A DNA stretch of 64,000 nucleotides. Origin: Hahella sp. KA22 (GTDB taxonomy: Bacteria > Pseudomonadota > Gammaproteobacteria > Pseudomonadales > Oleiphilaceae). The notes below the pieces were generated by a model. The model made no database searches, was not told the DNA's origin, and worked only from the letters and a program-made list of their open reading frames with translations. The stretch lies in the NCBI RefSeq assembly GCF_004135205.1, contig NZ_CP035490.1:4135644-4199643 (forward strand), read 5' to 3'. A program made the position numbers and the translations under genes. Of the stretch, positions 1 through 8,500 are shown one piece after another (the first letter of the stretch is position 1; each line of letters opens with the position of its first letter).

Positions 1-717
1 ACGGCGACCATTCAGCAAGTGGCCGCCACCACACAGGAAGCCGCAAGCGCAGCAGACCATGCCGATAAAGAGACCTCCCAGGGGCAGGAACTGGTCACCA
101 GCACCAAACGCATCATCAGTTCACTGGCGGATGAGATTCATCAGGCTGCGGAAGTGATTCATGACCTGGACAAACACAGCAAAGAAATATCCACCGTCCT
201 CAACGCCATTCAGGACATCGCCGAGCAAACCAATTTACTGGCCCTGAACGCCGCCATTGAAGCCGCCAGAGCGGGAGAAATGGGACGCGGCTTTGCGGTG
301 GTGGCGGATGAAGTGAGGCAACTTGCGTCTCGTACGCAGCAATCCACCACCGACACCCAAAAGATGATCAACTCTCTGCAGGATGGGGCCCGCTCTGCAG
401 TGGCCGCCATGGAGAAAAGCCGTGAGAAAGCCAATCACAGCGTCGACCACGCCCATCAGGCGGCGGAAAAATTGACCGCCATCGGTCGCCGGGTTAATCA
501 GATTTCGGATATCAGCACCCAGATCGCAAGCGCAGTGGAGCAACAGGGCGCCGTGAGTGAAGGCATCAACAACAGCATCGTTACAATCCGGGACGCCGCC
601 AGCGCCAACGCCACCGTGGGCCAGTACAACCGCAAGCGAGCGGAGGATGTGGCGCAACTCACTTCCGCTTTGCAGGAACTGGCGAAACAGTTCTGGAGCA
701 AACGAAGTCAGTCATAA
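1..717 (+). CDS. Methyl-accepting chemotaxis protein, C-terminal part (5' end outside window)
   Basis: The frame is open from base 1, so the sensor and membrane part lie upstream of the window. The visible 238 codons are the cytoplasmic signalling domain of a chemotaxis transducer: a long heptad-repeat helix carrying the conserved hairpin tip ([19 protein letters not shown], about residues 74-92 of the visible part) that contacts CheA and CheW, followed by [15 protein letters not shown] and a return helix ending in QELAKQFW. The ligand cannot be inferred because the sensor is missing. No che genes follow; the next gene is convergent. Confidence 0.93.
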   Translation, partial: TATIQQVAATTQEAASAADHADKETSQGQELVTSTKRIISSLADEIHQAAEVIHDLDKHSKEISTVLNAIQDIAEQTNLLALNAAIEAARAGEMGRGFAVVADEVRQLASRTQQSTTDTQKMINSLQDGARSAVAAMEKSREKANHSVDHAHQAAEKLTAIGRRVNQISDISTQIASAVEQQGAVSEGINNSIVTIRDAASANATVGQYNRKRAEDVAQLTSALQELAKQFWSKRSQS

Positions 718-785
718 AATTGCGTGCGCGCTGTCCGCGTCCGCCGGGATCAAGGAGAGTTCAGCCAGTTCATCGAGGCGTAGAT

Positions 786-1613
786 TTATCCTGCGGATGC
801 GGTCAGTTTACCTAGCGCGCCTTCGATAGACTCTCCAACTAATGGCGAGATTTCAACGCGCAAGGCGGCCTCCAGTTCAGGAATCGCCTGTTTAACCTGA
901 TGCTCGCCCAGTCCGAAGGCGGCGATATCGCGTACGGTAGGGTCCATATCTTGAAGTCGGGCGATCAGCGCGCTTTCGAACAATGCCGACGCCAGCTCGG
1001 GTATGTTCTCTTGTGGCAATCCCGCGAGGATTTTGGTCGCTTCCTGACGCACTTCCGCCTCCTTGTCTTCCATCAACGGCGCCAGCATCGCCACGATAGC
1101 TTCATCCGGCCAGCGCCCCACCACGCCGCAGGCGACGCGACGCACTGTTTTATTTCCGTTACTCAGTAGCGGAACAAAGGCGGCGCGCACACGATAATCG
1201 GCGAAGTAGCGGTGCACGATGTGCGCTAACGCCAGAGCGGTTTCTTTAACAAGTCTGGCTTTGCCATGGCTGAGCGCGTCAATCAGCACATCGGTGACGC
1301 GGGGGTCGCGAATCCAGGCGTGAGTGGCTTTATTCACCGCCCTCGCCGCTTCTTTGGCGACGGCGGCGACCGCTTTGACGGCGCTGTCGTCATAAGGCGG
1401 CTGCAGGGCGGATTTGAGTGGATTGAGCTTTGCCGCCAACGCCTCTCCTATCGGGATCAGTTCGTAGTAGGCGTTTTGCAGCAAAGGGTTGTCGCCCTGT
1501 ACGAAACCTTCTTGCAGCAGCAGTTCCCGGGCTTCATCCGATTCGCCCTGCTGCAGCAGGGCTTGGGCTTTTGCGATGAGTTGCGTTTGCTCTGACGCAT
1601 CCCGTCTTAGCAT
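786..1613 (-). CDS. HEAT-repeat protein
   Basis: The product (275 aa) has no signal peptide and is built of alpha-helical repeats typical of HEAT or PBS-lyase HEAT-like proteins, for example the segments around VRRVACGVVGRWPDEAI, AEVRQEATKILAGL and PTVRDIAAFGLGEHQV. Such proteins are scaffolds or partners for other proteins; no catalytic motif is visible. A TTG start seven codons upstream is possible, but the ATG at 1613 has a strong GGAGG site about six bases before it and is preferred. A second, unrelated HEAT protein lies at 61.0-61.5 kb. Function unknown. Confidence 0.8.
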   Translation of the reverse strand: MLRRDASEQTQLIAKAQALLQQGESDEARELLLQEGFVQGDNPLLQNAYYELIPIGEALAAKLNPLKSALQPPYDDSAVKAVAAVAKEAARAVNKATHAWIRDPRVTDVLIDALSHGKARLVKETALALAHIVHRYFADYRVRAAFVPLLSNGNKTVRRVACGVVGRWPDEAIVAMLAPLMEDKEAEVRQEATKILAGLPQENIPELASALFESALIARLQDMDPTVRDIAAFGLGEHQVKQAIPELEAALRVEISPLVGESIEGALGKLTASAG

Positions 1614-1661
1614 CAATGTCCTCCTGACGGTCAATTCAATGAATGTCGCCGCGCCTGCGTC

Positions 1662-2108
1662 TCAGCTGGGATCGATTTTCTTCACCACATGAATCAAGCG
1701 CTCCACCTCGGTATATCCCAGAGCCGTGTGCGCTTTCAGGCTGATTTCATTATTGACCAGCATATCGCTGCCGATTTCCCGCAGGCCGCGATCCAGAGCC
1801 CATTCTTCGGCCGCGTCCATCAAGCGGCGACCGACACCCTGGCGACGATGGGAAGGGAGCACATACCAGCCCTCCACATAGGCGACCGGATGGCTCGCGC
1901 AGCCTTCCCCGTATGAGCGCAGCCCGGCTTCCAGAAAGCCCAGCATGTCGCCGTTATCGTCGATGGCGACAAAGGTGGCGAGGTCCGGCATGCTGAAATA
2001 AGCGAGAATCTCCGCTTCGTGCTCCTGCGGCGGGGTTTCAGGCCAGAGTTCCTGACGTAAGGCCAGCCAGTTGGCTTTGTCGGCCTCCATGACGTATCGG
2101 ATTTTCAA
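1662..2108 (-). CDS. GNAT N-acetyltransferase, AAC(6')-like
   Basis: A 148-aa single-domain GNAT protein. The N-terminus (IRYVMEADKANWLALRQELWP) and the acetyl-CoA loop RRQGVGRRLM after VEGWYVLPSH match the layout of aminoglycoside 6'-N-acetyltransferases, which transfer acetyl from acetyl-CoA to an amine. Whether the natural substrate is an aminoglycoside cannot be told; many chromosomal members have other amine substrates. The start is taken as the TTG at 2108 because GGGAGA lies seven to eight bases upstream and AAC(6') proteins start at this point; an upstream TTG would add eight residues. It stands just downstream of the HEAT gene's start, same strand, about 48 bp away. Confidence 0.75.
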   Translation of the reverse strand: MKIRYVMEADKANWLALRQELWPETPPQEHEAEILAYFSMPDLATFVAIDDNGDMLGFLEAGLRSYGEGCASHPVAYVEGWYVLPSHRRQGVGRRLMDAAEEWALDRGLREIGSDMLVNNEISLKAHTALGYTEVERLIHVVKKIDPS

Positions 2109-2191
2109 AGTTTTATCTCCCGTGTTCCGCAAGCGTACAGGCAGAGTTTTTCAGGAGCGGCTTTGTTTTGTCAAAGTAATTTTTACCATTT

Positions 2192-2223
2192 GTTCCCAGG
2201 CCGACGCGCATCAGCCTGGGAAC
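2192..2223. terminator. Perfect 10-bp hairpin between GNAT and GH28 genes
   Basis: GTTCCCAGGC at 2192-2201 pairs perfectly with GCCTGGGAAC at 2214-2223 around a 12-base loop. It lies 38 bp beyond the stop of the GH28 gene (minus strand) and could end that transcript, but no T-tract follows on either strand, so its role is uncertain. Confidence 0.4.
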
Positions 2224-2261
2224 GCATGTACGAGAGCCGTCTTAAGCGCTTCCAACGCGCG

Positions 2262-3446
2262 TCAATCGCAACTGCACTCTCCATCCACGTCCACATCTTT
2301 GCAGGAAATGGTTGCGCCGTCTTTGCAGTGCAGCTTTCTCAGCTTCACCGTGCATACATCGGCGTATTTGCAGTTGAGATCAATTTCACCGCCATGCACG
2401 GATATCTTTTTGTAGGTGACGTTTTCAATGCTGGAGCGGGCGTTTTTATCGCACTTGCTGCTGCCTGGGTCGTCACAATGATCATTGTGGTAGTCCGTTT
2501 TGATCAGGATCGGATTACTGGAAATACGCTTCACCAAACTGTCTTTGAATTTGATGTTTTCTACTTTGCCGTTGGCATATTTCTGCATTTTAATGCGCAA
2601 GCCAAAGTGTGAGTCCATCACTGTCACATTCTCGATTTCCACATCTTTAACTACGCTGTTCATGGCGACGGAGCCGATTGAAAGGCCATGGCCGTTATGA
2701 CAGGTCACGTTGGAGATGCGCACATTGGACGAGTTGGCTTTGACGGCGATACAGTCGTCGCGACTGCGGACTTCCGAGTCTTTGATGCTGATGTCGTCTC
2801 CGCTGATATCCATGCCGTCCAGATTGCAGGAGCTCTTCGAGCCGTTATGGTGTGTATTGACCGTGACGTCTTCAATCTCGACGCCGCCGCGGGAGTGTTC
2901 GACATGCAGATTGAATCCAGGTCCGTGGGATAAAGTAATGGACTTCACCAACAGGTTTTTAGAGCCTTGCAGATCCATCATGATGGGCCTGACTTTGCCA
3001 GAGTAGTCGCCACAGTCCTTGTCCCCCATCCAGGTATTATTGCGCCCGTCGATTTCGCCGTCCCCAGCGATCACTACGTTTTCCAGGTTTTCGCCTTTAA
3101 ACAGCGGCGGAAAGCGTTTTTCACCGCTTGGAATGGGCGGCCAGTCATCTTTGGAAGGGGCTTTCAACTTGTGCAGAATATACAGATTCAGGTTACTGCA
3201 AAGCTGGATCGGCACGTCCTGACCGTCCACTTTCGAGTCCTGATTGTCCATGAAGACGAACTTCTTCACCGAATCTCCCACCGCGCAGCAGTTAGCGATG
3301 GCGGAAGGCAAGTTATAGTTATAATCCGACGCATAACAGCACATGTTTCCCGGCTCCGAGCACACCGGATTTTCATCCGCCTGCGCGAGACCGCTCCACA
3401 TGAGAACAACAACAGCGAGTAGTTTGATCCTTATCATCCTGTTCAT
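2262..3446 (-). CDS. Secreted glycoside hydrolase family 28 (polygalacturonase-like)
   Basis: A 394-aa exported protein (signal peptide about residues 1-23, ending GLAQA|DE). The body is a right-handed beta-helix with the four GH28 signatures in order: NLDGMD (208-213, place of the NTD motif), SRDDC (228-232, catalytic aspartates D230 and D231), NGHGLSIGS (251-259, H253) and LRIK (283-286). GH28 enzymes hydrolyse alpha-1,4-galacturonan or related polysaccharides by inversion. It is rich in cysteines near both ends, suggesting disulfides outside the cell. Start: ATG at 3446 behind GAGGGAG. It is alone, with no pectin operon beside it, so the exact polymer is not certain. Confidence 0.85.
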   Translation of the reverse strand: MNRMIRIKLLAVVVLMWSGLAQADENPVCSEPGNMCCYASDYNYNLPSAIANCCAVGDSVKKFVFMDNQDSKVDGQDVPIQLCSNLNLYILHKLKAPSKDDWPPIPSGEKRFPPLFKGENLENVVIAGDGEIDGRNNTWMGDKDCGDYSGKVRPIMMDLQGSKNLLVKSITLSHGPGFNLHVEHSRGGVEIEDVTVNTHHNGSKSSCNLDGMDISGDDISIKDSEVRSRDDCIAVKANSSNVRISNVTCHNGHGLSIGSVAMNSVVKDVEIENVTVMDSHFGLRIKMQKYANGKVENIKFKDSLVKRISSNPILIKTDYHNDHCDDPGSSKCDKNARSSIENVTYKKISVHGGEIDLNCKYADVCTVKLRKLHCKDGATISCKDVDVDGECSCD

Positions 3447-3684
3447 GATGACTCCCTCTTCCTGCCATTGAGTGTTTGAGGTTTTTCCTGGGGAATGGCG
3501 TGTCGTCCTCTGCGACGCGCAGCTCTGTTTTACCTCCTTTCACAGGTTGATGAACAAGGCTCTATTATCGGCTCCCCACCTCCGTCTCGTCACACTTTGA
3601 TTAGACGCATTGCGCATAAAACGCCCAAGGCTATAGCGTGATTTTCTATGGGGCCAGTCGTAGCCATAAAAACTAAACGGGAAA

Positions 3685-3720
3685 ACACTGCGGCCAAGCT
3701 GGCTTGCCAAACCGCAGTGT
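3685..3720 (-). terminator. Intrinsic terminator of the di-heme protein gene
   Basis: ACACTGCGG (3685-3693) pairs with CCGCAGTGT (3712-3720), and TTTT follows on the minus strand, 35 bp past the stop of the minus-strand gene. TTTT also follows on the plus strand, so it may work both ways. In the 308-bp gap 3447-3754 I see nothing else; a 68-codon ORF spanning it has no family features. Confidence 0.65.
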
Positions 3721-3754
3721 TTTGAAGGAGAGGTCGCCCTCTCCAAAAGCGTGA

Positions 3755-6349
3755 CTAGAGTGAATTCAGGAATTGTTTCAGGGCGTCCCGATCAGCCGAA
3801 CTCAGCGCTTCGTAATTCTGGCGACTGCCGGCGGCTTCGCCGTCGTGCCAGAGAATCGCTTCGTCCAGGGTTCTGGCGCGGCCGTCATGCAGGTAGCGCA
3901 CGTTTTCCTGGCCGCCCTGTACAAACTTAAGGCTGCCCAGTCCCCACAACGGAGGCGTGCGCCACATGGACGCCACAGCGTCGCCCTGCGGCAGGGTGTC
4001 GGCCAGGCCGGCCCCCATGTCATGCAACAGCAGATCCGTATAAGGGTGGATCGTCTGTTTGCGCAGTTCCGCCATCGGATGCGTGTTACCGGTCTTCAGG
4101 GTAGCGGTGTGACAGGCGACGCAGCCCGTTTGCGTAAACACCTCTTCGCCCTGACTGATCCGTTGCGGATCGACGTCATGCTCCGGCGAGACACGAATCC
4201 CGTCGGGATAACCACTGCGCAGGCTGCGCTGCGCCGGGACGCCCAATAGCGCCAGATACTGACCGACGCGATCCATTTCAGCGTTATCGATATGAGTGTC
4301 GACAGCGGCGCCATGGCAGTCCGTTTCGGTCTTCTGGCAGGAGCGCTCGGGATAAGTCGGCGTAGTGACGCCCATATCCTGCAGGAACGCGGTCCCCACC
4401 TGATGACGCAGACTCAGCTTGGAAGCTTTCCAACCGAAGCGCCCTAATTGCACCGCGCCGGTTTCGGGATTTTTGATCCAGTTGGGCTGACCGCGCACGC
4501 CATCGCCGTCCGCGTCATTCTCATCCACTCCGGCGAGAATCGTGGCCTCGGACACAGCTTCCAACAGCCCCATACCAACCACCTGCGGCGCCTGCCGCAC
4601 AGAATACCGCTCCGGCGTCGGCCCCTGGAAGGCGTAGTTAGGTTTACGCAGCTCAACCACTTCGCCGCCATTCAGTTCCTTTGTGGTCACTTCATAATGG
4701 CTGAGATTGACGGCGTAGTTTTCCTGGTTGGCGTCCCTGGATTTCTGTAGCACGTTAAAGCCATAGAAAGGATCAGGCGCAGCGCCGTCCTGGGAGCCAA
4801 ACGCCGCGGTCAACACCGAATAGCCTTCCAGTGTCTGGCCTGCTTTGGCGGGCTCGCTACGTCCATTGTTCTGGTGACAACCGATACAGCTTTCGTTGTT
4901 ATAGCGCGGCCCCAGCTGCCCTACGTGAGCGTCGAATACCGGGTTAGTGTCGGAGAACTCGGAGTGCTTGCCAGAGGCGAATGAGGTGTGGAACAGGCGC
5001 CGCCCTTCCACGAAACGCTGACTGTTCTTGATGCCGATGTTGTTGGCCATCTGCTGGAACATGCGATGGGGCTCTTCCGAATAGTTGTAGGACACGCTCG
5101 CCTGTCCGCCCAGCAGCGTCTCCGCGGGCAGCGGTTCTGAGTCCAGATTTGGCGCGATGCCGTACCAGGGACGCATGCCTTTACCCACCACATAAAGTTG
5201 CTCGAAAGAGTAATAGCGCTCTCCCCCGCCGTCGATCACCGGCGTCTGCAGGCGCGGCGCCGGGGCCAGCTCGATTTTATCGCCGACCCGCAAAGGGCTG
5301 TGCGGCGACGTGCGCCAGTTGGAGTTGAAGTCCATCATGCATTCGCGCTTGCCTGCATGACAGATGGGCTGGCCGCCCTCATTGGGATTGTTGAAGCCGT
5401 AGTTCAGGGACCAGCCGAAGTCTTTCACGTTCGGGTTTTCGATGTTACGGAACAAACTGAAGGTCGTGCCCCGGAAGGTATTGGCGTTCACATGCAGCCA
5501 GACTTCAATTTTATCGCCGCCAGCGGGAACCGAGTCACGTATTTCCAGTCCGAAAGTGCGGTTCTGGAAGTAGAACGGCGGGAACGTAAGATAGCGCCCC
5601 GGCCCCTGATCCGGCGCATCCCAGGGCTCGCCCCGTTCACGGGCGTGACGCTCGGTGGGTCGGGCGCCCATCAGAGTGACCAGGGTACCGTCCGCATCCA
5701 CATACTGAATCCGCTCCAGCACATCCGTGCCCTTGGGATACAGCGGTTGAAAGGCGGCGGGCAGGTTGTCCGGCAGATCCGGTTCATCCGGCTCGTCGGG
5801 AACGTTTGGATCACCGGGACCATCAGGTTCATCTGGATCGTCCGGGCCTGACAGCGGCGTTCCGTATATCTCCAGATCGAAGATGGAGTATCCCCAGCCG
5901 TTGCCGCGACTGCGCTGGGTGGCGAAGATTCGCACGTAGCGGTAGTCCCCGCTGACATCCACCGTATCTGTGCGATCGCCGAACACGCCGCCGCTCTGGG
6001 CGGAAAGCGTGGTCCAGGTTTCATTGTCATTGGAGCCCTGGATTTCATAGGTTTCCGGGTTCGCCGCCTCCCAGTCGATGACGACCTGCTCCAGACTGCT
6101 CACTTTTCCCAAGTCTACGGTCAACCAACTGGGCGACACGCCATGATTGGATTCCCAGCGCGACCGACTGTCCGTATCCACGGCCAGCCTCGCCTGGCGC
6201 AACTCCGTGCTGGCGAAAGTGTTTTTACCCGCCGCCAGATTGACGGCTGCCTGTGCAACGGAAATTGAAGACGCCGCAGCAGCGACGCCAATAAGAGTTC
6301 CGGCGAGCTGACGCCGAAACGCCGTTCGGCACGAATCATTCGTATACAT
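3755..6349 (-). CDS. Secreted discoidin/CBM32-like + di-heme (DUF1111-type) oxidoreductase
   Basis: An 864-aa exported protein. Signal peptide about 1-34; F5/8-type C (discoidin, CBM32-like) domain about 36-162 (AVDTDSRSRWES, YVRIFATQR, IFDLEIYG); Asp/Pro-rich linker about 165-192; a middle region about 195-430 that I do not recognise; then a di-heme thiol-oxidoreductase-like domain with two c-type heme sites, CIGCH (about 487) and CVACH (about 742). The family is related to MauG/cytochrome c peroxidases and acts in the periplasm or outside the cell. The carbohydrate-binding-type domain suggests attachment to a polysaccharide surface (inference). Start: ATG at 6349 behind AAGGAGG. Two LacI-type operator-like boxes lie upstream. 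Monocistronic, with its own terminator. Confidence 0.85.
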   Translation of the reverse strand: MYTNDSCRTAFRRQLAGTLIGVAAAASSISVAQAAVNLAAGKNTFASTELRQARLAVDTDSRSRWESNHGVSPSWLTVDLGKVSSLEQVVIDWEAANPETYEIQGSNDNETWTTLSAQSGGVFGDRTDTVDVSGDYRYVRIFATQRSRGNGWGYSIFDLEIYGTPLSGPDDPDEPDGPGDPNVPDEPDEPDLPDNLPAAFQPLYPKGTDVLERIQYVDADGTLVTLMGARPTERHARERGEPWDAPDQGPGRYLTFPPFYFQNRTFGLEIRDSVPAGGDKIEVWLHVNANTFRGTTFSLFRNIENPNVKDFGWSLNYGFNNPNEGGQPICHAGKRECMMDFNSNWRTSPHSPLRVGDKIELAPAPRLQTPVIDGGGERYYSFEQLYVVGKGMRPWYGIAPNLDSEPLPAETLLGGQASVSYNYSEEPHRMFQQMANNIGIKNSQRFVEGRRLFHTSFASGKHSEFSDTNPVFDAHVGQLGPRYNNESCIGCHQNNGRSEPAKAGQTLEGYSVLTAAFGSQDGAAPDPFYGFNVLQKSRDANQENYAVNLSHYEVTTKELNGGEVVELRKPNYAFQGPTPERYSVRQAPQVVGMGLLEAVSEATILAGVDENDADGDGVRGQPNWIKNPETGAVQLGRFGWKASKLSLRHQVGTAFLQDMGVTTPTYPERSCQKTETDCHGAAVDTHIDNAEMDRVGQYLALLGVPAQRSLRSGYPDGIRVSPEHDVDPQRISQGEEVFTQTGCVACHTATLKTGNTHPMAELRKQTIHPYTDLLLHDMGAGLADTLPQGDAVASMWRTPPLWGLGSLKFVQGGQENVRYLHDGRARTLDEAILWHDGEAAGSRQNYEALSSADRDALKQFLNSL

Positions 6350-6435
6350 ACTGACCTCCTTTTAACGCTCCCGTTCTTTGTTTTTTTCTAAGTTGTCTGA
6401 GTCTGGGCATAAAAATTCACAGCGGTTAATTGATA

Positions 6436-6566
6436 ATGACAACGCTTTCATTAGAATGCTCATGGCATTCAAAAACAAACAGGAAACCGGCCTCTGCTGA
6501 TACTTTTTTGTAGAGTTTACTGTATGGGCGAACAGAAGCTTGCAGCCAGAAATGAAAACGCTTGCA
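6436..6566. promoter_or_regulatory. Two LacI-family (cre-like) operator boxes
   Basis: ATGACAACGCTTTCAT (6436-6451) and ATGAAAACGCTTGCA (6552-6566) share the imperfect palindrome with a central CG typical of LacI/GalR operators. They lie 87 and 203 bp before the di-heme protein gene. The second is identical over 15 bases, in reverse, to a box before the chitinase gene at 15016-15030. The regulator is not in the window. The gap 6350-6845 shows no convincing gene. Confidence 0.5.
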
Positions 6567-6845
6567 ATTCTGAAAGCTAACAATCCGCCATCTCTTAAAC
6601 AATCGCCAGAACGGACGAGAGAGCATGGATAAAAGGACTAGTAAGCCGCTGATATAAAATGACTAAACAACACAGTTCATAATTTCGCCAGCGACAACGC
6701 CCTACGAAAAAGTAATGGAAGAAGTTGACAGGTAAAAGAGTGATAAATCGCCTTTTTTAAGGCCTGCATTTAATCAGCGTAGATAGCTAACTTGGGCCCG
6801 ATAAAACGGGACAAATTGTTCGGTAAATTAATACAAGGAGAAGAT

Positions 6846-7550
6846 ATGTGGAATGAGTTGGAAAGAGTTATAAGCACTATCGGAAAAGCAGAGACTTCGT
6901 ATACAACACGGTACTTTGTGGATGTCCCCGGAGCTACTCCAAAGGGTGAGCAGACCATCAATATCAATGCCCTTGAGTCATCCTCGCGCTTCGATCTTGT
7001 CCTTGGCCGAGGACCTAATGCCAGAACCGTACTATGGCTACCATGGCAGGAAGGTGAAATCACCCGACTTAAACTGCGCAGGCAAGCAAATGACTATTGG
7101 TTTGTTACCGCCGCTTTATCTGGCTGCACTGTGGGTTTCAACAGAAAGACTAGCGAAGTCTTTCACTACAATGGAGACTTCAGTAGTTTTCCGGCGGATC
7201 TTCGTCAAACCAGCGACTTTCTATGCCCCCTGCAAAGATCCACGGGATTGACCCTTGACGCCTGGGCGGAAGGCGCGGGCGTACGCTCTGACGCCAATAG
7301 CAGAGTCACGCAGTATGGATCAATCGTACGCCAAGAGGCCAAAGCCGCTGTTCCTCCAAGAGGGCACGGACTTTTTAAAAACGGTAGGCCGGCTCAACCT
7401 GCGAAGTACCAAACACACGGAGTGCCCAGAGCAACCGTTATTGGCTTAGTGAGTGAGGGTTTTCTCACTCTTGCTTACCAAGATGCGTCTGAACAAGGAG
7501 AAAAACGTTACCCTTGGTATGAAATTACAACCGCAGTGCTAGCAGACTAA
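6846..7550 (+). CDS. Hypothetical protein, 234 aa
   Basis: I do not recognise this family. The product is soluble-looking, with no signal peptide or membrane segment, and contains LSGCTVGFNRKTSEVFHYNGD near its middle (SGC followed by a beta strand and HxxG). A similar SGC pattern with a downstream His/Tyr/Gly stretch occurs in the unknown protein at 18797-19402, which may point to distant kinship. The start at 6846 is chosen over an upstream in-frame ATG (6792) because AAGGAG lies five bases before it. The gene is richer in A+T than its neighbours and sits in a small accessory patch with two other odd genes, suggesting acquisition by transfer. Confidence 0.65.
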   Translation: MWNELERVISTIGKAETSYTTRYFVDVPGATPKGEQTININALESSSRFDLVLGRGPNARTVLWLPWQEGEITRLKLRRQANDYWFVTAALSGCTVGFNRKTSEVFHYNGDFSSFPADLRQTSDFLCPLQRSTGLTLDAWAEGAGVRSDANSRVTQYGSIVRQEAKAAVPPRGHGLFKNGRPAQPAKYQTHGVPRATVIGLVSEGFLTLAYQDASEQGEKRYPWYEITTAVLAD

Positions 7551-7580
7551 ACCAAGCAAACAAGCGCAAATATCTGCGCA

Positions 7581-7612
7581 AGTCGGATAAGCAAAGCGCT
7601 ATCCGGCTTCTT
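7581..7612 (+). terminator. Hairpin after the 234-aa gene
   Basis: AAGTCGGATA (7581-7590) pairs with TATCCGGCTT (7602-7611) with one G-T wobble, about 30 bp past the stop codon. No clean T-tract follows, so it may be a terminator or a diverged REP-like hairpin. Confidence 0.4.
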
Positions 7613-7630
7613 GCTCTCCCATAACGCTGG

Positions 7631-7662
7631 TGTCGGAAGGCGCTGCGCTTTTCCGACCTACC
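7631..7662 (-). repeat. REP element with GTAG foot
   Basis: On the minus strand it begins GGTAGGTCGG and runs through GCGCAGCGCC to CCGACA: a GTAG tetranucleotide at the foot of an imperfect hairpin, the standard form of bacterial REP sequences handled by REP-associated tyrosine transposases. Two further copies lie at 10149-10180 and 10204-10234. Confidence 0.65.
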
Positions 7663-7674
7663 TGGCGGTTCGTT

Positions 7675-8046
7675 TTAATTGCACCAGATATAAAAATTAC
7701 CGACATTTTGCGACTCACCTACAAGTCCGAAAAATAAGTAAGCACTCGATTCTTTGCTTAAGTTTTCCAGGCAATTGACGCCAATTTGCGCTTTGTATCC
7801 TTCCTTACTTTCACACTCAAAAGTTCCCTGCAATTGAACTACGCCATACAAACTAATCTTGCAGACGATGCCGCCAGGGCTACGCCACACTTCCTTTAGG
7901 ATGACATTCTCCAATTCACCGAAAGGAATACGCACCAAGCTTTCCTCTCTTTCGTTTAAATATCGAGCAACATTAACACCCGTAATTTCTTCAGCCAGGG
8001 CTGATAAGGAGACAAAAAGGCAAACCCAAAAATAGAAGAGCTTCAT
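7675..8046 (-). CDS. Small exported hypothetical protein
   Basis: A 123-aa protein with a clear signal peptide (MKLFYFWVCLFVSLSALA|EE, cleavage near 18-19) and four cysteines in the mature part, fitting a periplasmic or secreted protein with disulfides. No family recognised. Its ATG directly follows the stop codon of the truncated methyltransferase on the same strand (TAAATG), and AAGG lies about nine bases upstream. Lower GC than its surroundings, like the 234-aa gene nearby. Confidence 0.6.
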   Translation of the reverse strand: MKLFYFWVCLFVSLSALAEEITGVNVARYLNEREESLVRIPFGELENVILKEVWRSPGGIVCKISLYGVVQLQGTFECESKEGYKAQIGVNCLENLSKESSAYLFFGLVGESQNVGNFYIWCN

Positions 8047-8430
8047 TTACCGATACCTTTTCCCTCTACACAGTAAATTGTCTGCCGGATTAATAAGAGC
8101 GAACATGGAAACGACGCAGTCAAATCCTTCGGGGCAATGTGGCAGGCGCCCTACTCCCGCCGCCAAAAAGGACGCAGGCATCCCCAATGTCTGTTCTCGG
8201 GCGAATGCGATAAAAGGCTCTGCGGGATCGCAGCCGATCACATTGGCAGGTCGAGCGACATCGCAAATCGCACGAGTCAGCGCTCCCGTGCCGCAGCCCA
8301 CATCCAGCCAGTGCAAACCGGGCGGCGCATTCAGCCAGGACACGTATTCTAGAGCAATGCGCCGACTCCAACGTCCCATGAATGCTTCGTAACTCGACGC
8401 CGCCGCCCATTTGTCATCTGTATTCGCCAT
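8047..8430 (-). pseudogene. Class I SAM-dependent methyltransferase, truncated after the N-terminal half
   Basis: The 127 codons begin normally (start, helix ERW-like segment, then the SAM-binding motif LDVGCGTGALT at about 42-52 and the acidic loop GCDPAEPFIAFAR), but the reading frame ends after VVSMFALINPADN, where a family member would continue for about 120 more residues. The missing half normally completes the fold and binds the acceptor. The break coincides with the start of the unknown exported gene, so an insertion or deletion probably replaced the 3' end. A functional short form is unlikely. Confidence 0.7.
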
Positions 8431-8500
8431 GACTTTTCACGCCTCACGCGGCCCTCGAAGGTCGTCAGTTTGTCCCTGCAACGTAGCAGGTAGTTTCAGG

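Noticed and set aside
3540-3746. 68-codon ORF between GH28 and di-heme genes
   Set aside because: It spans the terminator hairpin, has no ribosome site and no family-like sequence.
5198-5851. Long plus-strand ORF inside the di-heme gene
   Set aside because: Antisense shadow of a high-GC gene with clear domains on the other strand.
6362-6583. 73-codon minus-strand ORF upstream of the di-heme gene
   Set aside because: It covers the operator boxes and promoter region and looks like a chance frame.
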